Shown here one piece after another: positions 28,164 to 37,335 of a DNA stretch of 64,000 nucleotides. Each line of letters opens with the position of its first letter. The first letter of the stretch is position 1. The DNA is from DASWLF01 sp963768765 (GTDB taxonomy: Bacteria > Desulfobacterota > Desulfobaccia > Desulfobaccales > 0-14-0-80-60-11): contig CAVYJK010000024.1 of assembly GCA_963768765.1 (NCBI GenBank), positions 1 through 64,000 of the forward strand, in the 5' to 3' direction. The translations under genes were made by a program, and so were the position numbers. Under the pieces are notes generated by a model that saw only the letters and a list, made by a program, of their open reading frames with translations, had not been told where the DNA came from and ran no database searches.

Positions 28164-28764
28164 ATTTGGGGCGCAACGCACCCCACATTATTTTAGGGCG
28201 ACCCGGCGGGTCGCCCCTACTTATGGGATTGGGGTGGGGGTATGGGGGAGGGGAAAGGGCTCTTGCCCTTTGCCCCTCCCCCATAACTTCCCCTAATTTC
28301 TCACCCGGCCGCGGCCTTGGGTTGGGCGGCAAGCCAGGCGGCCCGGGCTTCGGCCGGCGCACCGGGCTGGGGCCCAGTTTCAGGACCCGCTCCACCATCT
28401 CTTTGGCGATGGCGGCGAATTTCGGTCCTTCCGAGGACGACAGGTTGAACATTTCCACCCGCTCCGGCTCCAGGCCCATCTGGGCGAAATCCTTCTTCAA
28501 CTTGTTCACCCGCTTTTTGGCCCGGATGTTGCCCACGAGGTAATGACATTCACCCTCCAGGCAGCCGGCCACGAAGACGGCGTCGGCCCCGGCCTCGAAG
28601 GCCTTGAGCAGGTGGATGATGTCCACCCGGCCGGTGCAGGGCATCAGGATGATCTTGATATCCGGGGGGTATTGCAGACGCATCGAACCTGCCAGGTCCG
28701 CGGCGCTGTAAGCTCAGTAACGGCAGCAGAAGCCGATGATCTTGGGAGAAAACTCTTCTGTCAT
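28162..28764 (-). CDS. mvhD: MvhD/FrhD-type Fe-S subunit with in-frame UGA (probable selenoprotein)
   Basis: MvhD carries a [2Fe-2S] cluster and passes electrons from hydrogenase or formate dehydrogenase to HdrA. Start ATG 28764 with AAGGAGA upstream, 15 nt after the hdrA stop. The frame reads GFCCRY-UGA-AYSAADLAG at codon 17 (28714-28716), where homologues have Cys in the CCxWC motif; VhuD of methanogens is known to use selenocysteine there. The frame continues without break: MRLQYPPDIKIILMPCTGRV, FVAGCLEGECHYLVGNI. Family length is about 140-160 residues. The frame runs on to 28162 through a hairpin and a terminator, so the true C-terminus is probably near 28300 after an indel (a neighbouring frame ends AAWLAAQPKAAAG at 28301). 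Confidence 0.85.
28168..28220. repeat. GTAGGGGCG-type repeat pair
   Basis: GGGGCGCAACGCACCCC hairpin followed by GGGCGACCCGGCGGGTCGCCC and CTAC, the latter matching the family end. A G-rich hairpin (28221-28290) lies immediately beside it. Confidence 0.6.
28685..28699 (-). promoter_or_regulatory. candidate bacterial SECIS hairpin of mvhD
   Basis: GGACCU-GGC-AGGUUC: six pairs (one G-U) closing a small GG-containing loop that begins 21 nt after the UGA, the same distance as in the msrA candidate. Paired by eye only. Confidence 0.5.
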
Positions 28765-28778
28765 GATGTCTCCTTTCC

Positions 28779-31700
28779 TTAACCGGCAGCCAGGGCCGTT
28801 TCCTGGGCGATGACCTGGGCGTCGGTGAAATTCTTCAAGGTGATAGCCTTGGCCGGGCACTCCGAGGGGCAGATGCCGCAGCCCTGGCACTTGGCCGGGT
28901 CGATGTAGGCCGCATCGATGGTGTAATCGATGACCGGGACGTTGAAGGGGCAGGTCCGCACGCAGGTGAGGCAAACGACGCACTTGTCCGGGTCCACCAC
29001 GGCCACGATGCCGCCCACCTCCACCTTGTCCTTGGCCAGGAAGGTGGCGGCCCGGCCCGCGGCGGCCTTGGCCTGAGCGATGGATTCATCGATAGGTTTG
29101 GGAAAATGGACCAGCCCGGCCAGGAAGATGCCGTCGGAGGGCAGATCCACCGGCCGCAGCTTGGCGTGGGCCTCATTGAGGAAGCCCTCGGCGTTTCGGG
29201 GCACCTTGAAGATCTCGCCGATATCTTCCACCGGGTTGGGCAAGACGGCGCTGGCCAGGGTGAGGATATCGGGGTGCAAAACCACCGGCATCCCCAGGAT
29301 GGGATCGGTGATGGTCACCTGGAGGCCGCCGTCCCCGGTCTGCTCCACCTGGGGTTTGCCGGTGAGGTCGAAGCGGATGAAGATCACCCCCAGCTCCCGG
29401 GCCTCTTTGTAGAGCAGTTCCTTTTCGCCGTAAGTGCGTAGATCCCGGTAGAGGACGAAGACGTCCAGGTCTGGGTTGCCCCTCTTGAGCTCGATGGCCC
29501 CTTCCACCGAGTGGGTGCAGCACAGTCGGCTGCAGTAGGGGCGTTGGGGCTCACGGCTGCCCACGCACTGGATGAAGACCGCCTGTTTGGCGCCCGCGAC
29601 CTTGGGGTCCTGGTCGGCCAGGAGCTTATCGAACTCGAAGGAGGTGAAGACGCCCGGGTGCTGGCCGTAGAGGTACTCGTCGGGCTTGAAGGCCTGGCCG
29701 CCGGTGGCCATGACCGTGACCCCGTGGTCCAGCATCCGTTCGCCGGCCGGGGTCTTGACGGTGGTGTTGAAGTTGCCGATGAAGCCGCTGGTGTCCTTGA
29801 TGGCGGAGTTGAACAGGATTTCGATGTTGGGGTGGGTCTGGACCTTCTGGATGAGGTCTTCCAGGTAGCCCCGGTAGTCGTAGCCCCGGGAGCTGGTCAC
29901 CAGGTTCCAGGCCTGGCCGCCCAGTTTGTCGGACTTTTCCACCAGGTAGGCCTGGAAGCCCATGTCGGCGATGGACCGGGCCGCTTCCATGCCGGCCACG
30001 CCGCCGCCGATGACCAGAGCGGACTTGGTAACCGGGAAGGCCTGTTTGTGCAGGGGCTCCAGTTGCACCACCCGGGCCACCGCGCCCCGGACCAGGTCCT
30101 TGGCCTTGGCCAGGGCCTTTTCCGGTTCGTGCATGTGCACCCAGGAGTCCTGGTCCCGGATGTTGGCCATCTCAAAGAGGTAGGGGTTGAGGCCCACCTG
30201 CTGGATGGTCTCCTGGAACATGGCCATGTGGGTGCGGGGGGAACAGGATGCCACCACTACCCGGTTCAGCTGGTTCTCCTTGATGGCGTTCAGGATCTTG
30301 TCCTGGGTGTCGGCGGAGCAGGTGAACAGGTTCTGGTCGGAGAAGACCACGCCGGGGAGGGTGGCGGCGTATTCCGCCAGTTCCGGCACATTGATGACCC
30401 CGCCGATGTTGATGCCGCAGTTGCAGACAAAGACGCCCACCCGGGGGGCCTGGCCGGCCACGTCGATCTCCGGCGGCAACTCCCGCACCTTGATGGCCGT
30501 GCCCCGGGCCGAGGCCAGCAGTTCGCCGGCGGCCGCGGCCGCCGCCGAGGCCTCCATCACCGATTGGGGAATATCCTTGGGGGCCTGGAAGACGCCGCAG
30601 ACGTAAACCCCGCTTTTATTGGTGTCCACCGGCGCAAAGGGTGAAGTGGCGGCAAAGCGGGTCTCGGTCTTGACCTCGATGCCCATGGTCTTGGCCAGAT
30701 TCAAGGCGTCCTGGGAGGTCTCCAGCCCCACGGAGAGCACCACCATGTCGAACTCTTCCGTCTTCAATTCGCCGGTTTCCGCCAGGTAGCGGATGGCCAG
30801 GCCATCGGAACCCGGCACCGGGTCGATGGTGTGCACCCGGGAGCGGACGAAGCGCACCCCGTGCTCCTCTTCGGCCCGCCAGTAGTACTTCTCAAAATCC
30901 TTGCCGTGGGTGCGCATGTCCATGAAAAAGATGGTGGCGTCCAGGGGCTCCTTGCTGTGCTCCTTGGCGATCACCGCCTGTTTGATGGCGTACATGCAGC
31001 ACACCGCGGAGCAGTAGCTATTGTCGCAGTGGTGCAGGTCCCGGGAGCCCACGCACTGGAGCCAGGCGATCTTCTTGGGCTCGGCGTGGTCCGAGGGCCG
31101 GACCAAATGGCCGGCATAGGGCCCGGAAGCCGACAGAATCCGCTCGAACTCCAGGCTGCTCACCACGTTGGGATAATTGGCGTAATGGTAGGCCTCGTAT
31201 TTGGTGGGGTCGTAAACCTGAAAGCCGGGGGCCAGGATCACCGCGCCCACGTTGAGCTCCAGCTTTTCCGGCCCCAGTTCGTGGGCCACCGCCCCGGCCT
31301 GGCAGGAAATGGCGCACTGCATGCACTCGGAGCAGATGCCGCAGTTGATGCAGCGGGCCGCTTCCTCCACGGCCTCCTCTTCTTTGTACCCCAGATTGAT
31401 TTCCTTGAAGCCCTTGATCCACTCCTCCAGGGGGATGGTGGTCATGAGGGCCCGGTGCTTCTTTTCGAGGTCGGCCCGGATGGGGCTCCACTTGCCCTCT
31501 TCCTTGGGAATGGGGCGCAGCGGCGCTTCCCGGTCGGCCTTCAGGTCTTGGCCCCTGCAGGTAGCGGTCGATGGAGGGGCCGCTTCCCGGCCGGCGGCCA
31601 CCGCGGCGATGGCGATAAAGGGACCGGTCTCCACGTCGCCGCCGGCAAAGACGGCGGCGCGAGAGGTGGCCTTGGTCACCGGGTCCGTTTCGATGAGGCC

Positions 31701-33250
31701 CCGGGGAGTGAGCTTGATGCCGTCGGCGTCGGTGAGGAATTTTAGATTGGTCCTCTGGCCGATGGCCATGATCACCACGTCGGCGTCCCGGGCGGTGGTT
31801 TTATCCTCGAAATAGGTGGGGGAGAACCGGCCCTGCTCGTCGAAGACCCGCGCCACCGCCTTGAGCGTAAGACCGCTCACCTTGCCGCCCTGGGCCTTGA
31901 TCTCCTTGACGCCCCAGCGGGTGACGATCTCGATGCCTTCGTGCTCGGCCTCTTCCACTTCCCAGGGGGAGGCGGGCATCTCTTCCCGGGTCTCCAGGCA
32001 GATGAGGGTGACATTACCTCCCTGGCGCCGGGCGGTGCGGGCCACGTCCATGGCCACGTTGCCGCCGCCGATGACCAGCACCTTTTTGCCCTTGAAGTCG
32101 AACTTCTGGCCCAGGGCCGAGTCTTTCAGGTACTCCACGCCCCAGAGCACGCCCTGGGCGTCGGAGCCGGGCACCGGCAGCCGGATGGAGTCCTGGGCGC
32201 CCACCCCGAGGAAGACCGCGTTGAAGCCGTCCCGGGTGAGCAGGTCGTTGACGGTGCGGTCGCCGCCGATGGGGGAGTTGTAGTGGATCTGCACGCCCAG
32301 GCGCTTGATGTAGTCGACTTCCCGGTCCAGGACCTCCCGGGGCAGGCGGTATGCCGGGATGCCGTAGCGCAGCCAGCCGCCGGCTGGCGGGCGCGGCTTC
32401 GAAAATCACCGCCTTGATAGCCTTTCAGGGCCAGGTGGTAGGCGCAGCTCAGACCCGAGGGCCCGGCGCCCACGATGGCCACTTTCTCGCTCTTCTGGGG
32501 GATCTCCGGCACCGGCAGGGCGTCCCAGTCCACCGCGTCGGCCACGAAACGCTTCAGGTTGCAGATGGCGATGGGCTCGTCCACTTCCTGGCGGCGGCAG
32601 TCGCTCTCGCAGGGGTGGGGGCAGATGCGGCCGATGGTGCCGGGGAGCGGCAGCCGGTCCATGATAATGGCCAGGGCTTCGGGGTATTTATGCTCCTTGA
32701 TCAACTGCACGTAGCCCTGGGCGCTCAAATTCGCCGGACAGGCCCGCACGCAGGGGGCCCGGTCGAGCTTCTTGATGGCAAAGGTGGCGGGAATGGCCTG
32801 GGGGTAGAGGCGGTAAATGGCCTTGCCTTCGCCGAGGCCCAGGTTGAATTCATCGGGGACCCGCACGGGGCAGACCTCGGTGCAGGCGCCGCAACCGGTG
32901 CATTTGGCCGGATCGATGTAGCGGGGCTCCCGGGCCACGGTGACCGTGAAATTTCCCGGCTCGCCGCTGATGGCTTGCACTTCCGACAGGGGCAGGATTT
33001 CGATGTTGAGGTGACGACCACACTCCACCAACTTGGGAGAAATGATGCACATGGAGCAGTCATTGGTGGGGAAGGTCTTGTCCAGCTGGGCCATGACCCC
33101 GCCGATGGCCGACTTCTTTTCCACCAGGTGCACGTAAAAACCGGCGTTAGCCAGGTCCAGGGCGGCTTGCACCCCGGCGATGCCGGCCCCGACCACCATT
33201 ACCTTACCTACAGGATCTTTTTTTGCAGCTGCCATAAAAGCACCTTCCAT
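28779..33250 (-). CDS. hdrA: giant HdrA-type flavoprotein: HdrA with GltD-like insertion, fused to a second HdrA and 2x[4Fe-4S]
   Basis: About 1,490 residues when repaired. Order: first HdrA FAD module (MVVGAGIAGVQAALDLANAG), [4Fe-4S] motif CTGCGACTEVCP, then a GltD/PreA-like insertion (CVRACPANLSAQGYVQLI, GRICPHPCESDCRR, FAD motif VAIVGAGPSGLSCAYHLALK, NAD(P)H motif VLVIGGGNVAMDVARTARRQ), return to HdrA with CINCGICSECMQCAISC and WLQCVGSRD. A second HdrA follows (VGVFVCNCGINIGGVINVPE; FAD motif ALVIGGGVAGMEAARSIADM; IQCVGSREPQRPYCSRLCC) and C-terminal ferredoxin motifs CVVCLTCVRTCP and CQGCGICPSECP. Indels occur near 32,385-32,425 and a compensated pair near 31,560. With mvhD directly downstream, it probably performs flavin-based electron bifurcation or confurcation; the GltD part implies NAD(P)H. 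HdrBC are not in the window. The start ATG may be 33250 or the inner ATG (MAAAKKDP). Confidence 0.85.
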
Positions 33251-33746
33251 ATTTATGGAAATAATTTTGTACAGGCTTTGTGAATATCCCCACTTAGAAA
33301 ATATTAGAACAAAATTGCCGCATAAGTCAAGCGAGAATCAAGACGGCAAAGGGCGGCGCAGACGTGAGGTTTTTCTCGAGCCCAAGCCTTGACCAGGCTT
33401 AAGAAATGCTTAAGTATATCATAGGGATAAACTTGGGGGCGGTGGGAGGAAAAGTAACCGCGATTTGGCCAGATGCGGCAAAATGTCCCATGGGCCCCAG
33501 GGTTCGACCTGGGTTCAAAGATCGGCGCCACCGGTTGGATGCCCGTTCTTTGTAACTGTCAAGCTTCCGCTTGGGAACCCATTTGGAGGCAAAGCTCCGC
33601 TTTGCCAAGTTGTTGGTTAAGTACTTAAATTTATATAATTAATTCAATGGCGTGCCCAAGCAGAGCTTGGGCGGCAACGGCGTTCCCAGGCAGGAGCTTG
33701 GGAACGAGAACTAAACAATTGCTGCAATGCATCCATGTCTCGTATA

Positions 33747-33815
33747 TCATTCTGAACGGAGCGAAGAATCCCTTTTTTATGAGCCCTCGAGACCCTTCAC
33801 TTCGTTCAGGGTGAC
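33747..33815. repeat. CATTCTG-type element
   Basis: CATTCTGAACGGAGCGAAGAATC on the left, and CTTCACTTCGTTCAGGGTGAC on the right as its diverged inverse. Confidence 0.6.
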
Positions 33816-33905
33816 AGAACTAATAGGCCTTGCCGTACCCGGCCATTAATCGGCGGCCATGGGCCGCTCTGAATGCTTGCTACGTTGAAAAATTTTGTCT
33901 TGGAC

Positions 33906-33932
33906 CGTAGGGGCGCACCTGTGGGTGCGCCC
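33906..33932. repeat. GTAGGGGCG-type hairpin
   Basis: GTAGGGGCGCACCTGTGGGTGCGCCC: GGGCGCACC-TGT-GGGTGCGCCC hairpin 28 nt before the DUF169 start codon. Confidence 0.65.
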
Positions 33933-33959
33933 AAATGAACTTGCTGAGAGGTGAGTACC

Positions 33960-34799
33960 GTGATCTTACCAGACATTGATCCGAAGGAGCTGAAGGAATT
34001 CTACGAAGTCCTGGGACTGCTGGAAGAGCCTTTGGGCCTGTATTACACCCCGGTGGAGCCCGCCGATGGCTTCTCGCCCCAGACCGCGGTCTTGCCCACC
34101 GCGGAGATGGAGGCCGCCGGGGAGGTGGATTGGGAAGCCACCTTTACCAATTTCTCCTGCGTCATCGGGGTGATCTGGCGGGCCCGCAAGCTAGGAAAAC
34201 CGGCCTACTTCGACCAGGCCCGCTTCGGCTGCCTGGGGGGCGCCTTCTACCTGGGGTTTTTAAAGCCCCAATTGGAGCGCATCGTGCACTATGTCTCCAC
34301 CGGGGCTCCCGGCATCCTGGAAGGCGAGTGCTACCTGGAGTCCCCGGAAGCGGTGCGCCGGTTTTTTGAAACCGTGGACCCCCGGCCGGCCCCGGCCCAG
34401 TTCTGCGTGTTCAAGGCCCTGAGCCAGTTTGGCCCGGAGGAGAACCCGGAGGTGGTGATCTTTTTCGCCCGGGCCGAGACCATCGGTGGCCTCAACCAGC
34501 TGGCCACCTTCGTCACCAATGATTTCGAAGCGGTGCAGTCGCCCTTCGGCGCGGGCTGCGCCAACCTGGCCACCTGGCCCCTGAAGTACCTGGAACGGGG
34601 CCAGCTGAAGGCGGTGTTGGGGGGCTGGGACCCCTCGGACCGGCGGTTTTTAAAGCCCGATGAGATCACCTTCGCGGTGCCCTGGGAGATGTTTGCCCGC
34701 ATGGCCGCCCGCTGGCGGGAGTCCTTCCTCACCAAGCAGGCCTGGGCCACGGTCAAGAAGAAGATCGAGCTGAGCCACCGGGCCTGGAAGGAGAAATAA
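33960..34799 (+). CDS. DUF169-family protein
   Basis: About 279 residues. Family pattern: LKEFYEVLGLLEEPLGLYYT near the start, ATFTNFSCVIGVIWRARKLG, FGCLGGAFYLGFLKPQ, VIFFARAETIGGLNQLATFV, SPFGAGCANLATWPL and ITFAVPWEMFARMA. DUF169 (COG2043) proteins are frequent in anaerobes and methanogens; function is unestablished. Conserved Cys residues (NFSC, FGCLGG, GAGC) could bind metal. GTG 33960 is preferred as start because GAGAGGTGAG lies 5-6 nt before it; GTG 33951 is in frame upstream but overlaps that ribosome site. Confidence 0.8.
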   Translation: MILPDIDPKELKEFYEVLGLLEEPLGLYYTPVEPADGFSPQTAVLPTAEMEAAGEVDWEATFTNFSCVIGVIWRARKLGKPAYFDQARFGCLGGAFYLGFLKPQLERIVHYVSTGAPGILEGECYLESPEAVRRFFETVDPRPAPAQFCVFKALSQFGPEENPEVVIFFARAETIGGLNQLATFVTNDFEAVQSPFGAGCANLATWPLKYLERGQLKAVLGGWDPSDRRFLKPDEITFAVPWEMFARMAARWRESFLTKQAWATVKKKIELSHRAWKEK

Positions 34800-34999
34800 G
34801 GTTAAGCTATAATTTGAGGGGAGGGCGGGGGGACAAAATCCCGTGTCTTCCCCTAAGACCAATCCCAGGCCACAAAATTGGTGAAAAAGTAGAGTGCGTC
34901 TTACTCACCAATAATGGTGCGTGAGACGCGCCCTACAAAGCTTATTATTATCAGAAAGTTAGGATATAGAGAAGAGTGATATTTAGAGAAGCAAATATA

Positions 35000-35182
35000 T
35001 TATTGTTGTTTTTTTGAAGTTGTAACCTTAGATTTATGGTCCCAATCATAGTGTCCGCAAATTGTACAGACTAAATCCCCAGTATCTGAACCCTGAATAT
35101 ATTCTTTATCGAAATTAGGATTCTCACATGCCGGCCTGTCACCCCATTTCTGTCTCAGTAGTTTTGCTTTTTCTAATTGCAT
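35000..35182 (-). CDS. small Cys-containing protein, unknown
   Basis: A 60-residue frame with AGAGGA about 10 nt upstream of ATG 35182. It contains CENPNFDKEY and VCTICGHYDWDHKS, suggesting a small metal-binding or beta-hairpin module. AT-rich like the neighbouring lipoprotein gene and unlike core genes, so probably acquired. I do not recognise a family. Confidence 0.45.
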   Translation of the reverse strand: MQLEKAKLLRQKWGDRPACENPNFDKEYIQGSDTGDLVCTICGHYDWDHKSKVTTSKKQQ

Positions 35183-35238
35183 TTTGTAGTATTCCTCTAC
35201 TGATAGATTTAATTTCTATATAATTTAATAGCTACCGC

Positions 35239-35595
35239 TCAATACTCATAATAATTATAATTGTATGAGCCTTTTGGTCCATAAATAGTACCAAATCCAG
35301 TTCTTGGTTTGTTAATCTGATATAACATCATATTATTTTGAGATTGTTGTTGTTGAATTAACTGTTGCTGTTGTAGATTGTTACTCAGGTTTTGAAATCC
35401 CCTTTGTATCGCCATCCGCCTTTGCAGATCAAGTGCTTGTAATTCATTAATCCTAGCGTGATAGTCACTAGAGGATATTTCTCCCTTTTGATAAGCTTGA
35501 GTTAATGCATTAGCCTGCCCTTGATACGGACTTACACAACTAGTTAAAGCAAGAGCTACTAATACAAGGAGAACAAAGAAGGCTATTTTTTCCAT
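35239..35595 (-). CDS. small lipoprotein with SHOCT-like segment
   Basis: A 118-residue frame with GGAGGAAG upstream of the ATG. Signal peptide (AFFVLLVLVALALTSC) with lipobox Cys at residue 20. Next comes ALTQAYQKGEISSSDYHARI followed by NELQAL, the short two-helix SHOCT-like motif, then a Gln-rich stretch and a Tyr/Gly-rich tail (GSYNYNYYEY). AT-rich composition. Probably anchored in the envelope; role unknown. Confidence 0.65.
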   Translation of the reverse strand: MEKIAFFVLLVLVALALTSCVSPYQGQANALTQAYQKGEISSSDYHARINELQALDLQRRMAIQRGFQNLSNNLQQQQLIQQQQSQNNMMLYQINKPRTGFGTIYGPKGSYNYNYYEY

Positions 35596-35814
35596 TTTTT
35601 GCTTCCTCCAAAACCTATTCCCCCATTTGCTTATAATTCATGTAAAGTTTTTTTGCAATAAGTAATTATATTGTTTAAACAATTTTATTGGCAAAGTATG
35701 CATAGCTTTGGCTACCGCATATGAAAAGGCTTCTTAAGAAATATCTTCATACCTTCCAAAGGCCGGGCAATTTCTTCCTTGCAGGAACCGCCTTAAAGGA
35801 TAAAATAAAACATT

Positions 35815-35848
35815 AGGGGATGAGGCATAATATTATGCCTCATCCCCT
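35815..35848. promoter_or_regulatory. 34-bp perfect palindrome upstream of mrp
   Basis: AGGGGATGAGGCATAAT followed directly by its exact reverse complement, with no loop. It ends 43 nt before the mrp start codon in an AT-rich divergent region. It could be an operator for a dimeric regulator, a cruciform or the end of an element; no T-run makes it a terminator. Confidence 0.7.
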
Positions 35849-35891
35849 GCCCCACGTTTTCACCCGATAAAGTTTTACGAGGAGTTATATT

Positions 35892-37169
35892 ATGACCGAG
35901 TGTCCTTCCGGCGCCGATCCCAAGACCTGCGGGGTGGACCCCAAGTCCTGCCCGGGCTGCGACCCGGCGCACCATGCCGAAGAAAAGACCCAGGAAGAGC
36001 GGGAACTCCAGCGGTCCTTGAAGCAAATCCGCCACAAGCTGGTGGTGATGAGCGGCAAGGGCGGGGTGGGCAAAAGCAGCGTGGCCGTGGCCCTGGCCCT
36101 GGCCCTGGCCCGCCGGGGTAAGAAGGTGGGGCTCATGGACGTGGACCTGCACGGCCCCAACGTCCTCAGGATGTTGGGCCTCAAAGACCCCCTGGACCTG
36201 ATGCACGCCCAGTTTCCCCTGCCGCCGGACCTGTTCGACTACCTCCGCGTGGTTTCCATCGAGATGCTGATGCGCAACCGGGAGATGGCGGTCATCTGGC
36301 GGGGGCCCCTGAAGCACCAGCTCATCCGCCAGTTCTTGACCGAAGTGCAGTGGGACTCCCTGGACTACCTGGTGGTGGATTGCCCGCCGGGCACCGGGGA
36401 TGAGCCCATGAGCGTGGCCCAGACCATTCCCGACGCCAAGGCCATCATCGTCACCACCCCCCAGGAGATCTCCCTGGCCGACGTGCGCAAGTCCATCAAC
36501 TTCTGCCAGAAGATCAACCTGGAGCTCCTGGGGATCGTGGAGAACATGAGCGGTTACCACTGCCCCCACTGCGGCCAGGATTTGCCGCTGTTCAAGCGCG
36601 GCGGCGGCCAGCGGACGGCCCAGGCCGCCAAGGTGCCCTTCCTGGGGGCGCTGCCCTTCGACCCCCAGGTGGTGGAGGCCGCGGACCAGGGCCAACTGCT
36701 GGACGTCAAGGAGGCGGAGAGCCCCTTCTTTAAGGCCCTGCGGCCCATCGTGGATTACCTGCTGGAGACCCTGCCCCTGACGCCGGTTGCCACCCGGGAG
36801 CCGGGGGTCATGAAGTTCGCCCTGCCGGTGGACGACGGCAAGCTCTCGGACAAGTTCGGCCAGGCGGCGCAGTTCGCCATTATCAAGGTGAAAGGCGGGA
36901 CCATGGAGCCCAAGGAACTGCGGCCCACGCCGCCCCACGAGCCCGGGGGCATCCCCGAATGGCTGGAGGACCTGGGGGTGACCCACGTCATCGCCGGCTC
37001 CCTGGGGGAAAAGGCCCAGAAGCTCCTGACCCACAAAGGCATGGAAGTCATCGCCGGGGCGCCTTTGGAGGCCCCGGAAGAACTGGTGGAGAAATACCTG
37101 AAGAAGACCCTGACCACCACCCGCGGCGCCGTCCACCCGGGCGGCTGCTCCCAGTGCACCACGGCTTAG
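35892..37169 (+). CDS. Mrp/NBP35-type Fe-S carrier ATPase with C-terminal NifX/NifB-like domain
   Basis: A 425-residue protein. N-terminal Cys-rich leader (TECPSGADPKTCGVDPKSCP with a further GCD) as in Nbp35-like proteins, then the deviant Walker A VVMSGKGGVGKSSVAVALAL, DVDLHGPNVLRMLGL, Walker B YLVVDCPPGTGDEPMSV and the Fe-S CxxC YHCPHCGQDL. From about residue 305 a dinitrogenase-cofactor-like (NifX/NifB C-terminal) domain follows (MKFALPVDDGKLSDKFGQAA, LGVTHVIAGSLGEKAQKLL), and the protein ends GGCSQCTTA. The ParA-like part binds and transfers [4Fe-4S] clusters. GAGGAG precedes the ATG. Many Fe-S enzymes nearby (Hdr, GlcF) are plausible clients. Confidence 0.88.
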   Translation: MTECPSGADPKTCGVDPKSCPGCDPAHHAEEKTQEERELQRSLKQIRHKLVVMSGKGGVGKSSVAVALALALARRGKKVGLMDVDLHGPNVLRMLGLKDPLDLMHAQFPLPPDLFDYLRVVSIEMLMRNREMAVIWRGPLKHQLIRQFLTEVQWDSLDYLVVDCPPGTGDEPMSVAQTIPDAKAIIVTTPQEISLADVRKSINFCQKINLELLGIVENMSGYHCPHCGQDLPLFKRGGGQRTAQAAKVPFLGALPFDPQVVEAADQGQLLDVKEAESPFFKALRPIVDYLLETLPLTPVATREPGVMKFALPVDDGKLSDKFGQAAQFAIIKVKGGTMEPKELRPTPPHEPGGIPEWLEDLGVTHVIAGSLGEKAQKLLTHKGMEVIAGAPLEAPEELVEKYLKKTLTTTRGAVHPGGCSQCTTA

Positions 37170-37261
37170 ATGTTTAGGGGAAGGGCTGATTGGGCGGAGG
37201 CCGCCTAGGCCCCAGCCAGCTTGCAAGAAATTGGGCGCCCCTGATGAGACGTCCGGGTTGG

Positions 37262-37332
37262 GCCCAAAAACCAAAAACCAAACACCAAAAACCAAAAACT
37301 AAAACCTAAAAACCGAAAAGGACTAAAAACTG
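37262..37332. repeat. A/C-rich low-complexity repeat
   Basis: About nine degenerate units of CCAAAAA/CTAAAAA between mrp and rimI. It looks like slippage-derived low complexity; the reverse strand gives T/G-rich RNA downstream of rimI. Confidence 0.75.
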
Positions 37333-37335
37333 GCC

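Larger units (their letters stand above)
33251..33959. other. long intergenic region with several repeats
   Basis: About 700 bases upstream of both hdrA (minus) and the DUF169 gene (plus). It contains the paired motifs AAGCTTCCGCTTGGGAACCC (33558) and GTTCCCAGGCAGGAGCTTGG (33683), a CATTCTG-type element (33747-33815) and a GTAGGGGCG-type hairpin (33906-33932). The hdrA promoter should lie near 33260-33420; I see no confident -35/-10. No gene. Confidence 0.5.

Noticed and set aside
28162..28300. MvhD C-terminal extension as a real domain
   Set aside because: The reading passes through a G-rich hairpin, a dispersed repeat and the arms of a terminator; the proline-rich translation looks non-coding.
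33480..33530. GGTTCGA-containing stretch resembling a tRNA T-loop
   Set aside because: No acceptor stem, D-arm or anticodon arm can be paired around it.
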